Positions 1 to 7,454 of a stretch of DNA of 64,000 nucleotides are shown one piece after another. Position numbers and translations under genes: made by a program. Source of the stretch: Micromonospora sp. WMMD1082 (GTDB lineage Bacteria > Actinomycetota > Actinomycetes > Mycobacteriales > Micromonosporaceae); the NCBI RefSeq assembly GCF_029626175.1, contig NZ_JARUBM010000002.1, positions 3,303,001-3,367,000 on the forward strand. Reading direction: 5' to 3'. How positions within the stretch are numbered: position 1 is the first letter of the stretch; each line of letters begins with the position of its first letter. The notes beneath the pieces are model-generated. The model saw only the letters and a program-made list of their open reading frames with translations. It searched no databases and was not told the origin of the DNA.

Positions 1-1
1 T

Positions 2-175
2 CACGACATCGTGAAGATCGCGTCGCTGGAGGAACCTGCGCGGCGTGCGCTGCCGCCGGCATTCCACAGGCCGCACTGGGACGAGCTGCGCTGGCAGTGG
101 AGATGCCTGGTTTGCCCGCGAGAGCCGTGGCCGTGCCTGGTGGCCCAAGCCCATGGTGACCTTGTCGGTGTCTGA
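2..175 (+). CDS. C-terminal fragment of an unrecognised protein (cut by window edge)
   Basis: An open frame enters from the left edge and stops at TGA 173-175, giving 57 residues. The peptide looks like real protein: a charged start (HDIVKIASLEEPARRALPP), then HWDELRWQWRCLVC and a PWPC, so it carries a CxxC and another Cys close together that could bind a metal. I do not recognise the family. It could be a small actinobacterial protein or a remnant. It overlaps weak reading frames on the other strand, so the call rests on amino-acid composition alone. Confidence 0.35.
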   Translation, partial: HDIVKIASLEEPARRALPPAFHRPHWDELRWQWRCLVCPREPWPCLVAQAHGDLVGV

Positions 176-485
176 CTCACGGAGGTCACAGGTCCGCCAG
201 GCCGCGGTCAGGTGGCGAAACTCGGTGGCGATGGGGCGGAACACCGCCTCGAACGGTCGGCTGTCATCCTGCTCGGCCCACCACGTCTGAGTCTGGGCGA
301 GGTAGGCGTCCGCCAGCGCGTGGAGCTTGCCGGTTGCGGGGATCTCGATGTGGGGCTGTGAACCGGGCGGTGACCACATCGTCGCGTCGAGGCTACGCAA
401 CGGCTGCTCCTGCGCCCAGGGGAACGCGGGGCGACTGTCTCCCACCGGTAGGTGCTTGCGCCACCGAGGTCGGTCACATGGCCGC
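176..485 (-). pseudogene. Fragment of an unrecognised coding sequence
   Basis: The minus-strand frame through this stretch is stop-free and reads like genuine protein in its middle part (motifs SLDATMWSPPG, PHIEIPATGKLHALADAYLA, FEAVFRPIATEFRHLTAAW). It has no convincing start: a stop lies just beyond about position 525 and no Shine-Dalgarno precedes the few GTGs. Downstream of about 176 the frame turns into low-quality Arg/Pro/Gln-rich sequence and overlaps the plus-strand fragment at 2-175. This suggests a gene piece truncated at both ends. Just upstream, 478-610 on the plus strand also holds a short protein-like stretch with no clear identity, so the first 600 bases look like a mosaic of gene scraps. 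No function is assigned. Confidence 0.3.
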
Positions 486-615
486 CCTGAACGACATCCG
501 CAGCGGCGACCTCGACGCCGAGATCACGATGTGGCGTCCGGACCTAGCTGAGTATCAACCGCAGACTCGTGCCTCCGTCATCCGGTCGGCAGGAGAACAG
601 CGGTGGTCGTCGGGA

Positions 616-1269
616 TCACGGGCGGTGCAGGATGCAGACGACCTTGCCGAGGATCGTCGCGTGATCGCCGGGCAGTACTGGGTAGCGCGGGTTGCGGGGC
701 ACAAGGTCGATGCCGCCGTCGCGGGTTCGGTACTGCTTGACGGTGGCTTCCCCGTCGATCATGGCGGCGACGAGGTCGCCGTTGTCGGCGACCGCCTGTT
801 GACGGACCACGATGAAGTCGCCGTCGGTGATGGCCGCTTCGATCATGGAGTCGCCTCGTACCCGCAGCGCGAACAGCGTGCCCCGGCCGACCAACTCGGC
901 GGGCAGGGCAAGCATCTCCTCGACGTGCTCCTCGGCAAGGATGGGCGTGCCAGCGGCGATGGCTCCCAACAGAGGCACCCGCGTCCCGCGCTGGGCTTCT
1001 GACTTCACCGACGGGTCATCGTCGTCGACCAGAGGGCGGGCGTCGACCGCGCGCGGCCCGCCAGGAGCCCGCCGGATCAGGCCGTGATGCGCGAGGGCCT
1101 TCAGGTGATGTGCCACCGACGAGGGGGACCCCAGTCCGACGGCCGCGCCGATCTCCCGCACCGTCGGCGGGTAGCCATGCCGCTGCACCCAGGCACGGAT
1201 CACGGCGAGGATCTGCCGCTGCCGGTCAGTCAACGACACCGGACCGGGCGGCACATCAGGAGCGGTCAT
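616..1269 (-). CDS. lexA: LexA-type SOS repressor / S24 self-cleaving protease
   Basis: This 217-residue protein has the full LexA layout. An N-terminal winged helix (about residues 12-78, [30 protein letters not shown]) reads SOS operators. A linker follows, then the C-terminal S24 domain. The cleavage site is Ala106-Gly107 in AIAAGTPIL. The catalytic Ser141 (RGDSM) and Lys178 (EATVKQY) are both present, so self-cleavage upon RecA stimulation is expected. The ATG at 1269 was chosen because a -10-like TATCGT lies six bases upstream, giving a leaderless transcript; the frame extends further upstream without good coding character. An SOS-like box at 1291-1306 implies autoregulation. The gene stands beside gene fragments and a broken tRNA rather than in a housekeeping neighbourhood, so it may be an extra, acquired LexA; the window cannot decide this. 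Confidence 0.85.
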   Translation of the reverse strand: MTAPDVPPGPVSLTDRQRQILAVIRAWVQRHGYPPTVREIGAAVGLGSPSSVAHHLKALAHHGLIRRAPGGPRAVDARPLVDDDDPSVKSEAQRGTRVPLLGAIAAGTPILAEEHVEEMLALPAELVGRGTLFALRVRGDSMIEAAITDGDFIVVRQQAVADNGDLVAAMIDGEATVKQYRTRDGGIDLVPRNPRYPVLPGDHATILGKVVCILHRP

Positions 1270-1275
1270 CCCAGG

Positions 1276-1306
1276 ACGATACCGCAAACTTAGAACGAAT
1301 GTGCTA
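1276..1306 (-). promoter_or_regulatory. lexA promoter with SOS-like operator
   Basis: Positions 1291-1306 read TAGAACGAATGTGCTA. Compared with the actinobacterial SOS box TCGAAC-N4-GTTCGA this keeps GAAC, the four-base spacer, most of GTTC and the flanking T/A symmetry. A -10-like TATCGT (minus strand, 1276-1281) lies between the box and the ATG at 1269, so the operator overlaps the -35 region. Autoregulation by LexA is inferred. Confidence 0.55.
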
Positions 1307-1425
1307 ACTCGGTGCGTGTGCGCGGTTCTGCATGGGTCTTCGAGACGTGGCCGGCCCTTGAAACTGACGAGCACCCACCGAGCACCCCAGATCCATAGTG
1401 GATAGCTGGCGTCAGTGTTTTGGCT

Positions 1426-1461
1426 GCTCAACGGCCATCGCGGTTGACAGCGATGGTGAGC
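1426..1461. repeat. Imperfect hairpin replacing the tRNA 3' half
   Basis: GCTCA at 1426-1430 pairs with TGAGC at 1457-1461, and inside it CCATCGC pairs with GCGATGG. It abuts the truncated tRNA where the T-arm and acceptor 3' strand should be. No T-run follows on either side, so it is not an obvious terminator. It may be a recombination remnant. Confidence 0.4.
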
Positions 1462-1465
1462 TCCT

Positions 1466-1507
1466 GTGAATTAAAAGTCCACAGCTCTGCCATTGAGCTA
1501 GCGGCCC
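1466..1507 (-). pseudogene. Truncated tRNA-Lys (TTT anticodon)
   Basis: Reading the minus strand from 1507: acceptor 5' strand GGGCCGC, then TA, a D-arm GCTC-loop-GAGC, and an anticodon arm with loop CTTTTAA (TTT at 1473-1475). The anticodon stem GTGGA/TTCAC contains one G-T pair. Beyond this the sequence departs from any tRNA: there is no TTCRA T-loop and no strand complementary to GGGCCGC. Half a tRNA is left. Integrases typically recombine within the 3' half of tRNA genes, so the break point is what a decayed attachment site would look like. Confidence 0.6.
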
Positions 1508-1650
1508 GCGCGCTCAGGTTACCGGACACCGGCGGCAGGCCCACCGTCGATGCCTGCGCAACCGGCGGCACCCGGGCGGCGTACGGGGTCGAGGGGGTGG
1601 ACGTCGGCTGGCAGGATCGGCTGAGCCGACACCACCCTGGAGGTCCCCGC

Positions 1651-2136
1651 ATGTCGGAGCCGATCCGCGTCGCCGTCCTGGCCGGGGCGACCCTGGCCAC
1701 CGGGCTGGTGGCGGGGCTGTTCTTCGCGTACGCCTGCTCGGTGATGCCGGGTCTGGCCGCGACGGACGGTCGGACCCTGCTCGGTGCCATGCGGTCGATC
1801 AACCGGAAGATCATCAACGGTTGGTTCCTGTCGGTGTTTCTCGGCGGGCCGCTGCTCGTGGTGGTGGCCGTCGTTGGGCAGTTTGGCACCCGCGGCGCGG
1901 TGTTCGGCTGGCTTGTCGCCGCGCTGGTCTGCCATCTGGTCACGCTCGGCGTGACGGGGCGGTGCAATGTGCCGCTCAACAATCGGTTGGACGCCGCCGG
2001 GCCGGTCGACGGGATCACCGACCCGGCGGCGGTACGGCAGTGGTTCGAGGCACCCTGGGTGCGCTGGAACCTGGTCCGGACGGTCAGTTCGGTCGCCGCC
2101 TTCGCCTGCCTGATCGGCGCCCTGCTCGCCCAGTAG
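1651..2136 (+). CDS. DUF1772 (anthrone oxygenase-like) membrane protein
   Basis: The 161-residue protein has four hydrophobic segments (about 10-28, 55-75, 82-102, 142-160). It has the family's typical features: an early membrane helix ending FFAYACSVMPGL, a conserved INRKIINGWF, and CNVPLNNRLDA followed by a short acidic loop and WFEAPWVRWNLVRT. The function of bacterial members is not settled; some relatives are called anthrone oxygenases or noranthrone monooxygenases. GGAGG lies eight bases before the ATG at 1651, which fixes the start. It appears to be transcribed alone, or with the reductase at 2263 across a repeat-filled gap. Confidence 0.75.
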   Translation: MSEPIRVAVLAGATLATGLVAGLFFAYACSVMPGLAATDGRTLLGAMRSINRKIINGWFLSVFLGGPLLVVVAVVGQFGTRGAVFGWLVAALVCHLVTLGVTGRCNVPLNNRLDAAGPVDGITDPAAVRQWFEAPWVRWNLVRTVSSVAAFACLIGALLAQ

Positions 2137-2225
2137 CACCAGTAGAGCCCGGTAACGCCGGTAGCACCAGCGGAGGCCGGTAACGCGGGTAGCGCCAGTA
2201 GCGCCCGGTAGCGCCGGGTAGACAG
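2137..2225. repeat. Degenerate short tandem repeats (GGTARCRCC type)
   Basis: The gap between two plus-strand genes is filled by variants of GGTAGCGCC and CAGTAGC, repeated about eight times at spacings of roughly 9-12 bases. It has no coding quality on either strand and no clear hairpin or T-run. Confidence 0.6.
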
Positions 2226-2262
2226 CATGCGTGATGGGCGGCTGAACGGGTACGGATCGGGC

Positions 2263-3345
2263 ATGCGGATCGTGGTGGTGGGGGCGAGCGGGAACGTCGG
2301 CACCGCGCTGCTGCGCCGGTTGCGGCGGGAGCGGGACGTGCAGATCGTCGGGGTGGCCCGGCGGCTGCCCCCTGAGGGTGCCGGTGAGCCGTACGACGGG
2401 GTGCGGTGGCACTCGTGCGACATCGGTCTGCCCGGCGCGGTGGACGAGCTTGTCCAGATCTTCGCCGGTGCCGCCGCTGTGGTGCACCTGGCCTGGCAGA
2501 TCCAGCCCAGCCACGACCAGCATGTGCTGCGCCGCACCAACGTGGGCGGCAGCCAGGCGGTGGTCGACGCGGTGCTGCGCGCCGGGGTGTCGGCCCTGGT
2601 GTACGCCTCGTCGGTCGGCACGTACGCGCCCGGTCCGAAGGATCTGCCGATCAGCGAGCGGTGGCCGGCGACCGGGGTGGCCGAGTCGTCGTACAGCCGG
2701 CACAAGGCGGAGGTGGAGGAGATGCTCGACGGGGCCGAGCGGAGCCACCCCGCGCTGCGGCTGGTGCGGATGCGCCCAGGGTTGATCTTCCAGCGGGAGG
2801 CCGGCACCGAGATCAGCCGGTACTTCCTCGGGCCGCTGGTGCCGGTGCGGCTGCTGCGTTTCGGCCGGCTGCCGTTGGTGCCGACCAACCGGCGGCTGCG
2901 GATGCAGGCGGTGCACGCCGACGACGTGGCCGACGCGTACGCGCGGGCGATCCTGAGCGACGCCCGCGGCGCCTTCAACCTCGCCGCGGACCCGGTGCTG
3001 ACCCCGGAGCTGGTGGCCCGGCACTTCCACGGCTGGACGGTGCCGGTGCCCGCCCCGATGCTGCGTGCCGCCGCCGCGCTGACCTGGCGGGCCCGGCTGC
3101 AACCGGTCGACGCCGGCTGGGTCGCGCTGGCGCTGAACGCGCCGCTGATGTCCAGCGCGCGGGCCGAGACGGAGTTGGGCTGGCAGCCGCGCGTCGACTC
3201 GGTCGCCGCGCTGGAGGAACTCTTCGCCGGCATGGCGCAGCGCGCACACACCGACAGCCCGCCGATGTCCGCCGCGCCCGACCTGCCCGGCCGCCTCGCC
3301 GCCCTGCTCCGGGCCCGCCCCGCCGGCCACGGCAACCCCTACTGA
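2263..3345 (+). CDS. NAD(P)-dependent epimerase/dehydratase (extended SDR)
   Basis: This 360-residue protein begins MRIVVVGASGNVGTALL, the Rossmann glycine motif GxxGxxG that binds NAD(P). The catalytic pair is seen as SYSRHK (YxxxK, about residues 143-147), preceded by the usual active-site serine in VYASSVGTYAP. The C-terminal half carries the variable substrate domain, with HADDVADAYARAI typical of the family. The substrate cannot be read from sequence. The ATG at 2263 was preferred over an in-frame upstream ATG because the Rossmann strand starts immediately. Neighbouring genes give no pathway hint. Confidence 0.8.
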   Translation: MRIVVVGASGNVGTALLRRLRRERDVQIVGVARRLPPEGAGEPYDGVRWHSCDIGLPGAVDELVQIFAGAAAVVHLAWQIQPSHDQHVLRRTNVGGSQAVVDAVLRAGVSALVYASSVGTYAPGPKDLPISERWPATGVAESSYSRHKAEVEEMLDGAERSHPALRLVRMRPGLIFQREAGTEISRYFLGPLVPVRLLRFGRLPLVPTNRRLRMQAVHADDVADAYARAILSDARGAFNLAADPVLTPELVARHFHGWTVPVPAPMLRAAAALTWRARLQPVDAGWVALALNAPLMSSARAETELGWQPRVDSVAALEELFAGMAQRAHTDSPPMSAAPDLPGRLAALLRARPAGHGNPY

Positions 3346-3386
3346 CCGGTCCACGCCGGGGCAGCACCGGGCCACGCCAGGGCCAC

Positions 3387-3445
3387 ACCGGGGCTGCGCC
3401 CGGAGGCTGCACCGGGGCCGCGCCCAGAGGCTGCACCGGGGCTGG
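3387..3445. repeat. 24 bp tandem repeat, about 2.5 copies
   Basis: Copies begin with ACCGGGGC at 3387, 3411 and 3435 (partial), each followed by a GCGCCC-AGGCTGC core. It lies in the convergent gap between the SDR gene and the lipoprotein gene. Confidence 0.65.
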
Positions 3446-3453
3446 ACCGAGGG

Positions 3454-4668
3454 TCAGCGGATGGTGGAGGAAGCGAAGGTCGGTTTGCCGGAGCCCAGGT
3501 AGAAGATGCCGGGGAAGGTCTGGAAACCGTGGCTGGGGTTGCGGCGCAGCGTCGAGTTCTCGATCCGCAGGGTGCCGGTGCGGTCGTTGCTGACGAAGAA
3601 GATCGCGCCGCCGCCCTCCTTGGCGTCGTTGCCCTCGATGACCGTGCCGGCGATGCGTACCGAGAACGTGTTGCCGTCGCAGTAGATCGCGCCGCCGCTG
3701 CCGCCGCCGGGTGTGCCGGAGCGGGCCGGGTTGGCGCCGTTGCCGACCGCCACGTTGTCCCGCAGCACGCTGTTGAGCACCACCCAGGAGACGCCGATGC
3801 TGCTCAGCGCGCCGCCGTTGGCGCAGGAGCCACCGGTGAACGTGCTGTTGACGACGTACACCGGCTGGTCGTCGTGCTGGTCGAGCACCCGGATGGCGGC
3901 GCCGCCCAGGTCCGGGCCGGTACGGTCGCAGCGGTTGTCGACGAAGCGCGAGTTGACCACCTTGAACCGGCCACCCCGGACGAAGATCGCCCCACCGCCG
4001 CCGCCGTCGATGCGCTGGCCGGTGGCGTCGCCGCCGGTGAAGGTGAGGTTCTGCACGGTCAGCTGCGGGTGGTCCTGGTCGTTGCAGTGCGAGGTGGTCC
4101 AGCCCTGCAGCGGGTCGCAGGTGTTCATGTAGAGGATGCGCCGCTTGCCCTGCCCGCTGAGGGTCACCTTGCCGCCGCCGTCGAGCACCACCTTCGGTCC
4201 GTTGGCGTTGCGTACCTTGGCGGTCGCGGTCATCCGGATCGTCACCGGGTCGGGGCCGCAGTCGAAGGTGATGATCCCCCCGGCCGCGACCGCCCGGACC
4301 ACGGCGGCGGAGGTGCAACTGGCGGCGGTGCCGTTGCCGACGGTACGGGTCGGCTTCGACGTGTCGACCGCCCGCGCCGCCGCCGGCACGGCCACCCGCC
4401 CGGCCGGGTTGCCGGTGTCGCGTCCGGCCGGTGGCGTGGTGCGTGGGGTCGGGCTGGCGCTGGTCCCGGGGCTGCCCAGGCCGGTCCGGGCCGGCGGATT
4501 GGCCCGCGCGCCCGCTTCCTGCCCCATCGTTGGCGAGGCGGTGTCGACGTCGCTCACCGGCGGCTGGGCGCCGCGCGGATCGGCGCGCGGCACGGACGGG
4601 CCGCAGGCGGTCAGGGCGACGGTGGCGACGCCGAGCGCGGCCACGGCGGCGAGGGATCTCAGGCGCAC
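3454..4668 (-). CDS. Lipoprotein with right-handed parallel beta-helix
   Basis: The 404-residue protein starts with a lipoprotein signal (MRLRSLAAVAALG, lipobox LTAC with Cys about 21). A Pro/Thr/Ser-rich linker to about residue 110 follows. The rest holds repeated beta-helix rungs such as LTVQNLTFTGGDA, FKVVNSRFVDNRCD, VYVVNSTFTGGSC, WVVLNSVLRDN and LRIENSTLRRN. This NSxF/GG pattern is typical of polymorphic-outer-membrane-protein-like and pectate-lyase-like folds. It should be tethered to the outer face of the membrane; whether it is an enzyme or a surface structural protein is unknown. The GTG at 4668 places the signal peptide at the very N-terminus. Confidence 0.7.
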   Translation of the reverse strand: MRLRSLAAVAALGVATVALTACGPSVPRADPRGAQPPVSDVDTASPTMGQEAGARANPPARTGLGSPGTSASPTPRTTPPAGRDTGNPAGRVAVPAAARAVDTSKPTRTVGNGTAASCTSAAVVRAVAAGGIITFDCGPDPVTIRMTATAKVRNANGPKVVLDGGGKVTLSGQGKRRILYMNTCDPLQGWTTSHCNDQDHPQLTVQNLTFTGGDATGQRIDGGGGGAIFVRGGRFKVVNSRFVDNRCDRTGPDLGGAAIRVLDQHDDQPVYVVNSTFTGGSCANGGALSSIGVSWVVLNSVLRDNVAVGNGANPARSGTPGGGSGGAIYCDGNTFSVRIAGTVIEGNDAKEGGGAIFFVSNDRTGTLRIENSTLRRNPSHGFQTFPGIFYLGSGKPTFASSTIR

Positions 4669-4717
4669 CCCGTGATGCTAGGGCCGGTGGACCGCCAGAG
4701 CGAGTCCGGCGGTGGGT

Positions 4718-5410
4718 CTAGGCGAGCGGTACGTGGTGCAGGTGCCGTCGGCGGCGCAGCCGGACGCCGAAGACACCCGCCACCGTCACGATCAGCAGCG
4801 CGGTGACCACCAGCCCGTGCAGGACACCCCGGGTCAGGTAGCCGTCGTCGGTGTGGTCCACCGCCCAGGTGCCGATCTCCCGGCTCGACCAGAACGGGGT
4901 CAGCTTCGCCCCCGCGTCGGCCGGGTCGAGCAGCATCTGCGTCGCCACCACGGTGAGCAGCAGCAGCGTGCCCTCCAGCTCGCGGGGGAGCAGGGCGCCG
5001 ATCAGCATGCCGAACGGCGCGGCCACGGCCACGCAGCAGAGCATCGCCACGGCGATCCCGCCGTACCGCAGGTTGGTCGCGTCGAAGACGGTGAGCAGGA
5101 AGAACGGCACGGAGATCGCCAGCCCGAGCACCCACAGGCCGAGCATCCGCCCGACGTAGAGGTGGTGCGGCCGGTAGCCGGCGAGCCGGAGCCGGGGTTC
5201 CAGTTCGCGGGCGGCGCTGGTGGCGAAGAGCGCGGCCGTGCTGACCGCCCAGCTGATGCCGAGCAGCAGCGCGCGCACCGACTGCCCGACGTAGGCATCC
5301 CGCCGGATCAGCCAGAAGGTCAACGGCATCAACAGCAGGAGCAGGAGTACGCCCCGGCGGCGCGCCAGCTCCCGCAGCGTCATCTCGGCCACGGTGACCA
5401 ACCGGTTCAC
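4718..5410 (-). CDS. ABC exporter permease subunit
   Basis: The 230-residue protein has about six hydrophobic segments and no soluble domain, as expected for an ABC-2-type or heme-exporter-like permease. An N-terminal basic stretch (ELARRRG) precedes the first helix LLLLLLMPLTFWL. A mid-protein REIGTWAVDH segment is extracytoplasmic or loop sequence, and the C-terminus is Arg/His-rich. The start GTG at 5410 overlaps the stop of the ATPase gene (GTGA), so the two are translationally coupled and should form one transporter. Substrate unknown. Export rather than import is inferred, because no binding protein is nearby. Confidence 0.7.
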   Translation of the reverse strand: MNRLVTVAEMTLRELARRRGVLLLLLLMPLTFWLIRRDAYVGQSVRALLLGISWAVSTAALFATSAARELEPRLRLAGYRPHHLYVGRMLGLWVLGLAISVPFFLLTVFDATNLRYGGIAVAMLCCVAVAAPFGMLIGALLPRELEGTLLLLTVVATQMLLDPADAGAKLTPFWSSREIGTWAVDHTDDGYLTRGVLHGLVVTALLIVTVAGVFGVRLRRRRHLHHVPLA

Positions 5411-6225
5411 GATCGGCCTCCCTGCCGGGCGGTGGTCAGGTCGAGCACCACGTCGACCCGGTCGAGTTGGTTGAGCAGATGGGTCACCACCACGATGGCC
5501 CGTCCCTCGTCGCGCAGCCGGATCAGCTGGTCCCAGAGGTTGACGTAGCTGCCCTGGTCGAAGCCCTGGTAGGGCTCGTCGAGCAGCAGCACGTCCGGCG
5601 CCGCCAGGGTGGACATGGTGAGGTTCAGCTTCTGCCGCGTACCGCCGGAGAGGTGCCGGGCGAGCACATCGCCCTCGGCGTCCCAGCCGAGGTGCCGGGC
5701 CGCCGCCCGGCCGGCCCGCCGGGCCGGCCCCCGTGGTAGGCCCTGACCGGCCCCCACCAGGACGAAGTGTTCGTCGGGCAGCAGGAAGTCGGCCGTGCCG
5801 CCCTGCTGCGGGCAGTAGCCGAGCCGGCCGGAGACGGTCACCTCGCCGGCGTCGGGAGAGATCAGGCCGGCGCAGATCCGCAGGAAGGTGCTCTTGCCGC
5901 AGCCGTTCGCGCCGACCACGGCGGCGATCTGCCCGGCCCGTACGGTGAGCGTGGCGTCGCGTAGCACCGTACGGCGCCCGTACCGCTTGGTGATGCCTTC
6001 GGCGTGCAGCCGGACCGGGCCGGGAGGCGGGCCGGGCGCGGTGCCGATGCTCTCCACGATCGCGGCGGCGTACGCCTGCGGCGGCCCGAAGACCAGCCAC
6101 GGATCGCCGCCCCCCTCGCGCAGGTGCGTGGCGGTTTCGGCGACCACGTGCCGGGCGGTGTCGACCGCCACCCGGCGTTGGTGCAGCTCGGCCGCGAACG
6201 CCCGCAGCCACTCGTCGGCGTTCAC
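5407..6225 (-). CDS. ABC transporter ATP-binding protein
   Basis: The 272-residue ATPase has a non-standard N-terminus of about 80 residues (NADEWLRAFAAEL...), then a canonical nucleotide-binding domain. Walker A is GANGCGKST, a Q-loop-like segment is YCPQQGG, the signature is LSGGTRQK, Walker B is VLLLDEP, and the H-loop is VVVTHLL. The N-terminal extension resembles the small helical domain that sometimes accompanies PadR-linked exporters; its role is unknown. It overlaps the PadR gene (GTGA at 6222-6225) and the permease gene (5407-5410), making a tight three-gene operon. Confidence 0.85.
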   Translation of the reverse strand: MNADEWLRAFAAELHQRRVAVDTARHVVAETATHLREGGGDPWLVFGPPQAYAAAIVESIGTAPGPPPGPVRLHAEGITKRYGRRTVLRDATLTVRAGQIAAVVGANGCGKSTFLRICAGLISPDAGEVTVSGRLGYCPQQGGTADFLLPDEHFVLVGAGQGLPRGPARRAGRAAARHLGWDAEGDVLARHLSGGTRQKLNLTMSTLAAPDVLLLDEPYQGFDQGSYVNLWDQLIRLRDEGRAIVVVTHLLNQLDRVDVVLDLTTARQGGRS

Positions 6226-6560
6226 CCGTCGACCCCCTTCGTGACGATGCCGGTCACCGGAGCCACGAACGCGAGCCAGGCGTTGCCGCCGTGCCGCAGC
6301 GCCGCCCGCCCGTCGTCGGTGAGCTGGTAGTACTTGCGGGCCGGACCGGAACCGCCCGCCCGCCACTGCGCGGTGACCAGCCCGGTGCGTTGCAGCCGCA
6401 GCAGCACCGGGTAGAGCGTGCCGCCCTGGATCGGCCCGACGCCCGCGGCGTCGAGGGACTGGGCGAGCTGGTAGCCGTAGGACTCGCCGTCGCGCAGCAG
6501 GGCGAGCACGCAGAGGTCGAGCACCCCACGCAGCCACTGCCCCCGACGGTCGGAATCCAC
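6222..6560 (-). CDS. PadR-family transcriptional regulator
   Basis: The 112-residue protein carries a PadR winged helix: LRGVLDLCVLALL, then SYGYQLAQSL, GTLYPVLLRLQRTGLV and ARKYYQLTDDGR. It ends in a short helix for dimerisation. PadR proteins usually repress the exporter they are encoded with and release DNA on binding a toxic ligand. This one is first in the PadR-ATPase-permease operon and probably autoregulates it. The GTG at 6560 lies seven bases after a TAGGGT -10, so the mRNA should be leaderless. Confidence 0.85.
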   Translation of the reverse strand: MDSDRRGQWLRGVLDLCVLALLRDGESYGYQLAQSLDAAGVGPIQGGTLYPVLLRLQRTGLVTAQWRAGGSGPARKYYQLTDDGRAALRHGGNAWLAFVAPVTGIVTKGVDG

Positions 6561-6567
6561 CCGCCGA

Positions 6568-6596
6568 ACCCTAGTGGGGCTATCTAGATGGCACAA
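6568..6596 (-). promoter_or_regulatory. Leaderless PadR-operon promoter with palindromic operator
   Basis: On the minus strand, TTGTGC (6591-6596) and TAGGGT (6568-6573) are spaced by exactly 17 bases. The start codon lies seven bases beyond the -10. The palindrome ATCTAGAT (6582-6589) sits between the two elements, the right place for PadR to block polymerase. Confidence 0.55.
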
Positions 6597-6671
6597 CTAC
6601 CTAGCGAGGCATGGTGCGATCCGTCGCCGACCGGCGACTGCGCGTGACCTCACGTGCCGGCGCGTGCCGGC

Positions 6672-7391
6672 TCAGCCGGCGACTACGTCGGAGATCACGA
6701 CGGTCACGTTGTCCGGCGCGCCGGCCTGGTGGGCGAGCTTCACCAGCTGCTCGCCGCACTGCTGGCGGTCGGCGTGCAGCCCCAGCGTGGTCGCGATCGC
6801 GTCGTCGGCCACGTAGTCGGAGAGCCCGTCGCTGCACAGCAGCAGCCGGTCACCGGCGGCGACGGTCACCATGCCCATCGTCGGCGGCGCGTCCGCGCCC
6901 TGAACCGCGCGGGTCACCAGTGAGCGCTGCGGGTGGTGCCGGGCCTGCTCCGGGGAGAGGGCGCCCTGGTCGACCAGCGCCTGCACGAAGGTGTCGTCCC
7001 GGGTCAGCTGGCGCAGCCGACCCTCCTGGAGCAGGTAGCAGCGGGAGTCGCCGACCTGGGCCAGCACCAGCGTGTCCCCGGCGAGCAGGGCCGCGGTCAG
7101 CGTCGTACCCATGCCGTCGCGGGCGGGGTCGGCGGCGATCGCGGCGTGGATGCGCTGGTTGGCCGTGCTCACCACGGTACGCAGGGCGTCGGCGGCGGCG
7201 TCCGGTGCGGTCGGCGGGACCAACTCGTCGAGGATCCGGATGACGATCTCGCTGGCCACCTCACCGGCGGGCAGCCCACCCATGCCGTCGGCCACCGCGA
7301 CGAGGCGCTCGCCCGCGAGGGCGGAGTCCTCGTTGTTGGTCCGGACCAGACCGATGTCGTTGAGGATGGCCGAGCGGAGGATCAGCGTCAT
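6672..7391 (-). CDS. PP2C-type serine/threonine protein phosphatase
   Basis: The 239-residue protein is a minimal PPM/PP2C phosphatase. Metal-binding and core motifs are visible: TNNEDS, VADGMGG (aspartate for the dinuclear Mn site), GDSR, LCSDGLSD and DNVTV. No membrane helix or sensor domain is present, so it is cytoplasmic, similar in size to the catalytic part of actinobacterial PstP. It would reverse Ser/Thr phosphorylation by Hanks-type kinases or act on anti-sigma antagonists. It is divergent from the LuxR-type gene at 7455, and a palindrome lies between them. The start ATG at 7391 matches the usual family N-terminus. Confidence 0.88.
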   Translation of the reverse strand: MTLILRSAILNDIGLVRTNNEDSALAGERLVAVADGMGGLPAGEVASEIVIRILDELVPPTAPDAAADALRTVVSTANQRIHAAIAADPARDGMGTTLTAALLAGDTLVLAQVGDSRCYLLQEGRLRQLTRDDTFVQALVDQGALSPEQARHHPQRSLVTRAVQGADAPPTMGMVTVAAGDRLLLCSDGLSDYVADDAIATTLGLHADRQQCGEQLVKLAHQAGAPDNVTVVISDVVAG

Positions 7392-7427
7392 GGGGTCAAG
7401 CTTGCCAAGAAGACCCTTCCCGCGTCT

Positions 7428-7445
7428 CTACGCACTACTGCGTAG
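7428..7445. promoter_or_regulatory. Inverted repeat between divergent phosphatase and regulator genes
   Basis: CTACGCA (7428-7434) and TGCGTAG (7439-7445) form a perfect 7 bp inverted repeat with a 4-base centre. It lies 36 bases from the phosphatase start and 10 bases from the regulator start, a good position for an operator controlling both. Confidence 0.5.
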
Positions 7446-7454
7446 GGTTGAGGA

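Noticed and set aside
1444..1472. TTGACA-N17-TGAATT promoter on the plus strand
   Set aside because: It lies inside the broken tRNA and hairpin and is far from the next gene; probably chance.
6657..6680. GCCGGC-TCA-GCCGGC hairpin at the phosphatase stop
   Set aside because: Only a 6 bp stem with a 3-base loop in very GC-rich DNA; too weak to call a terminator.
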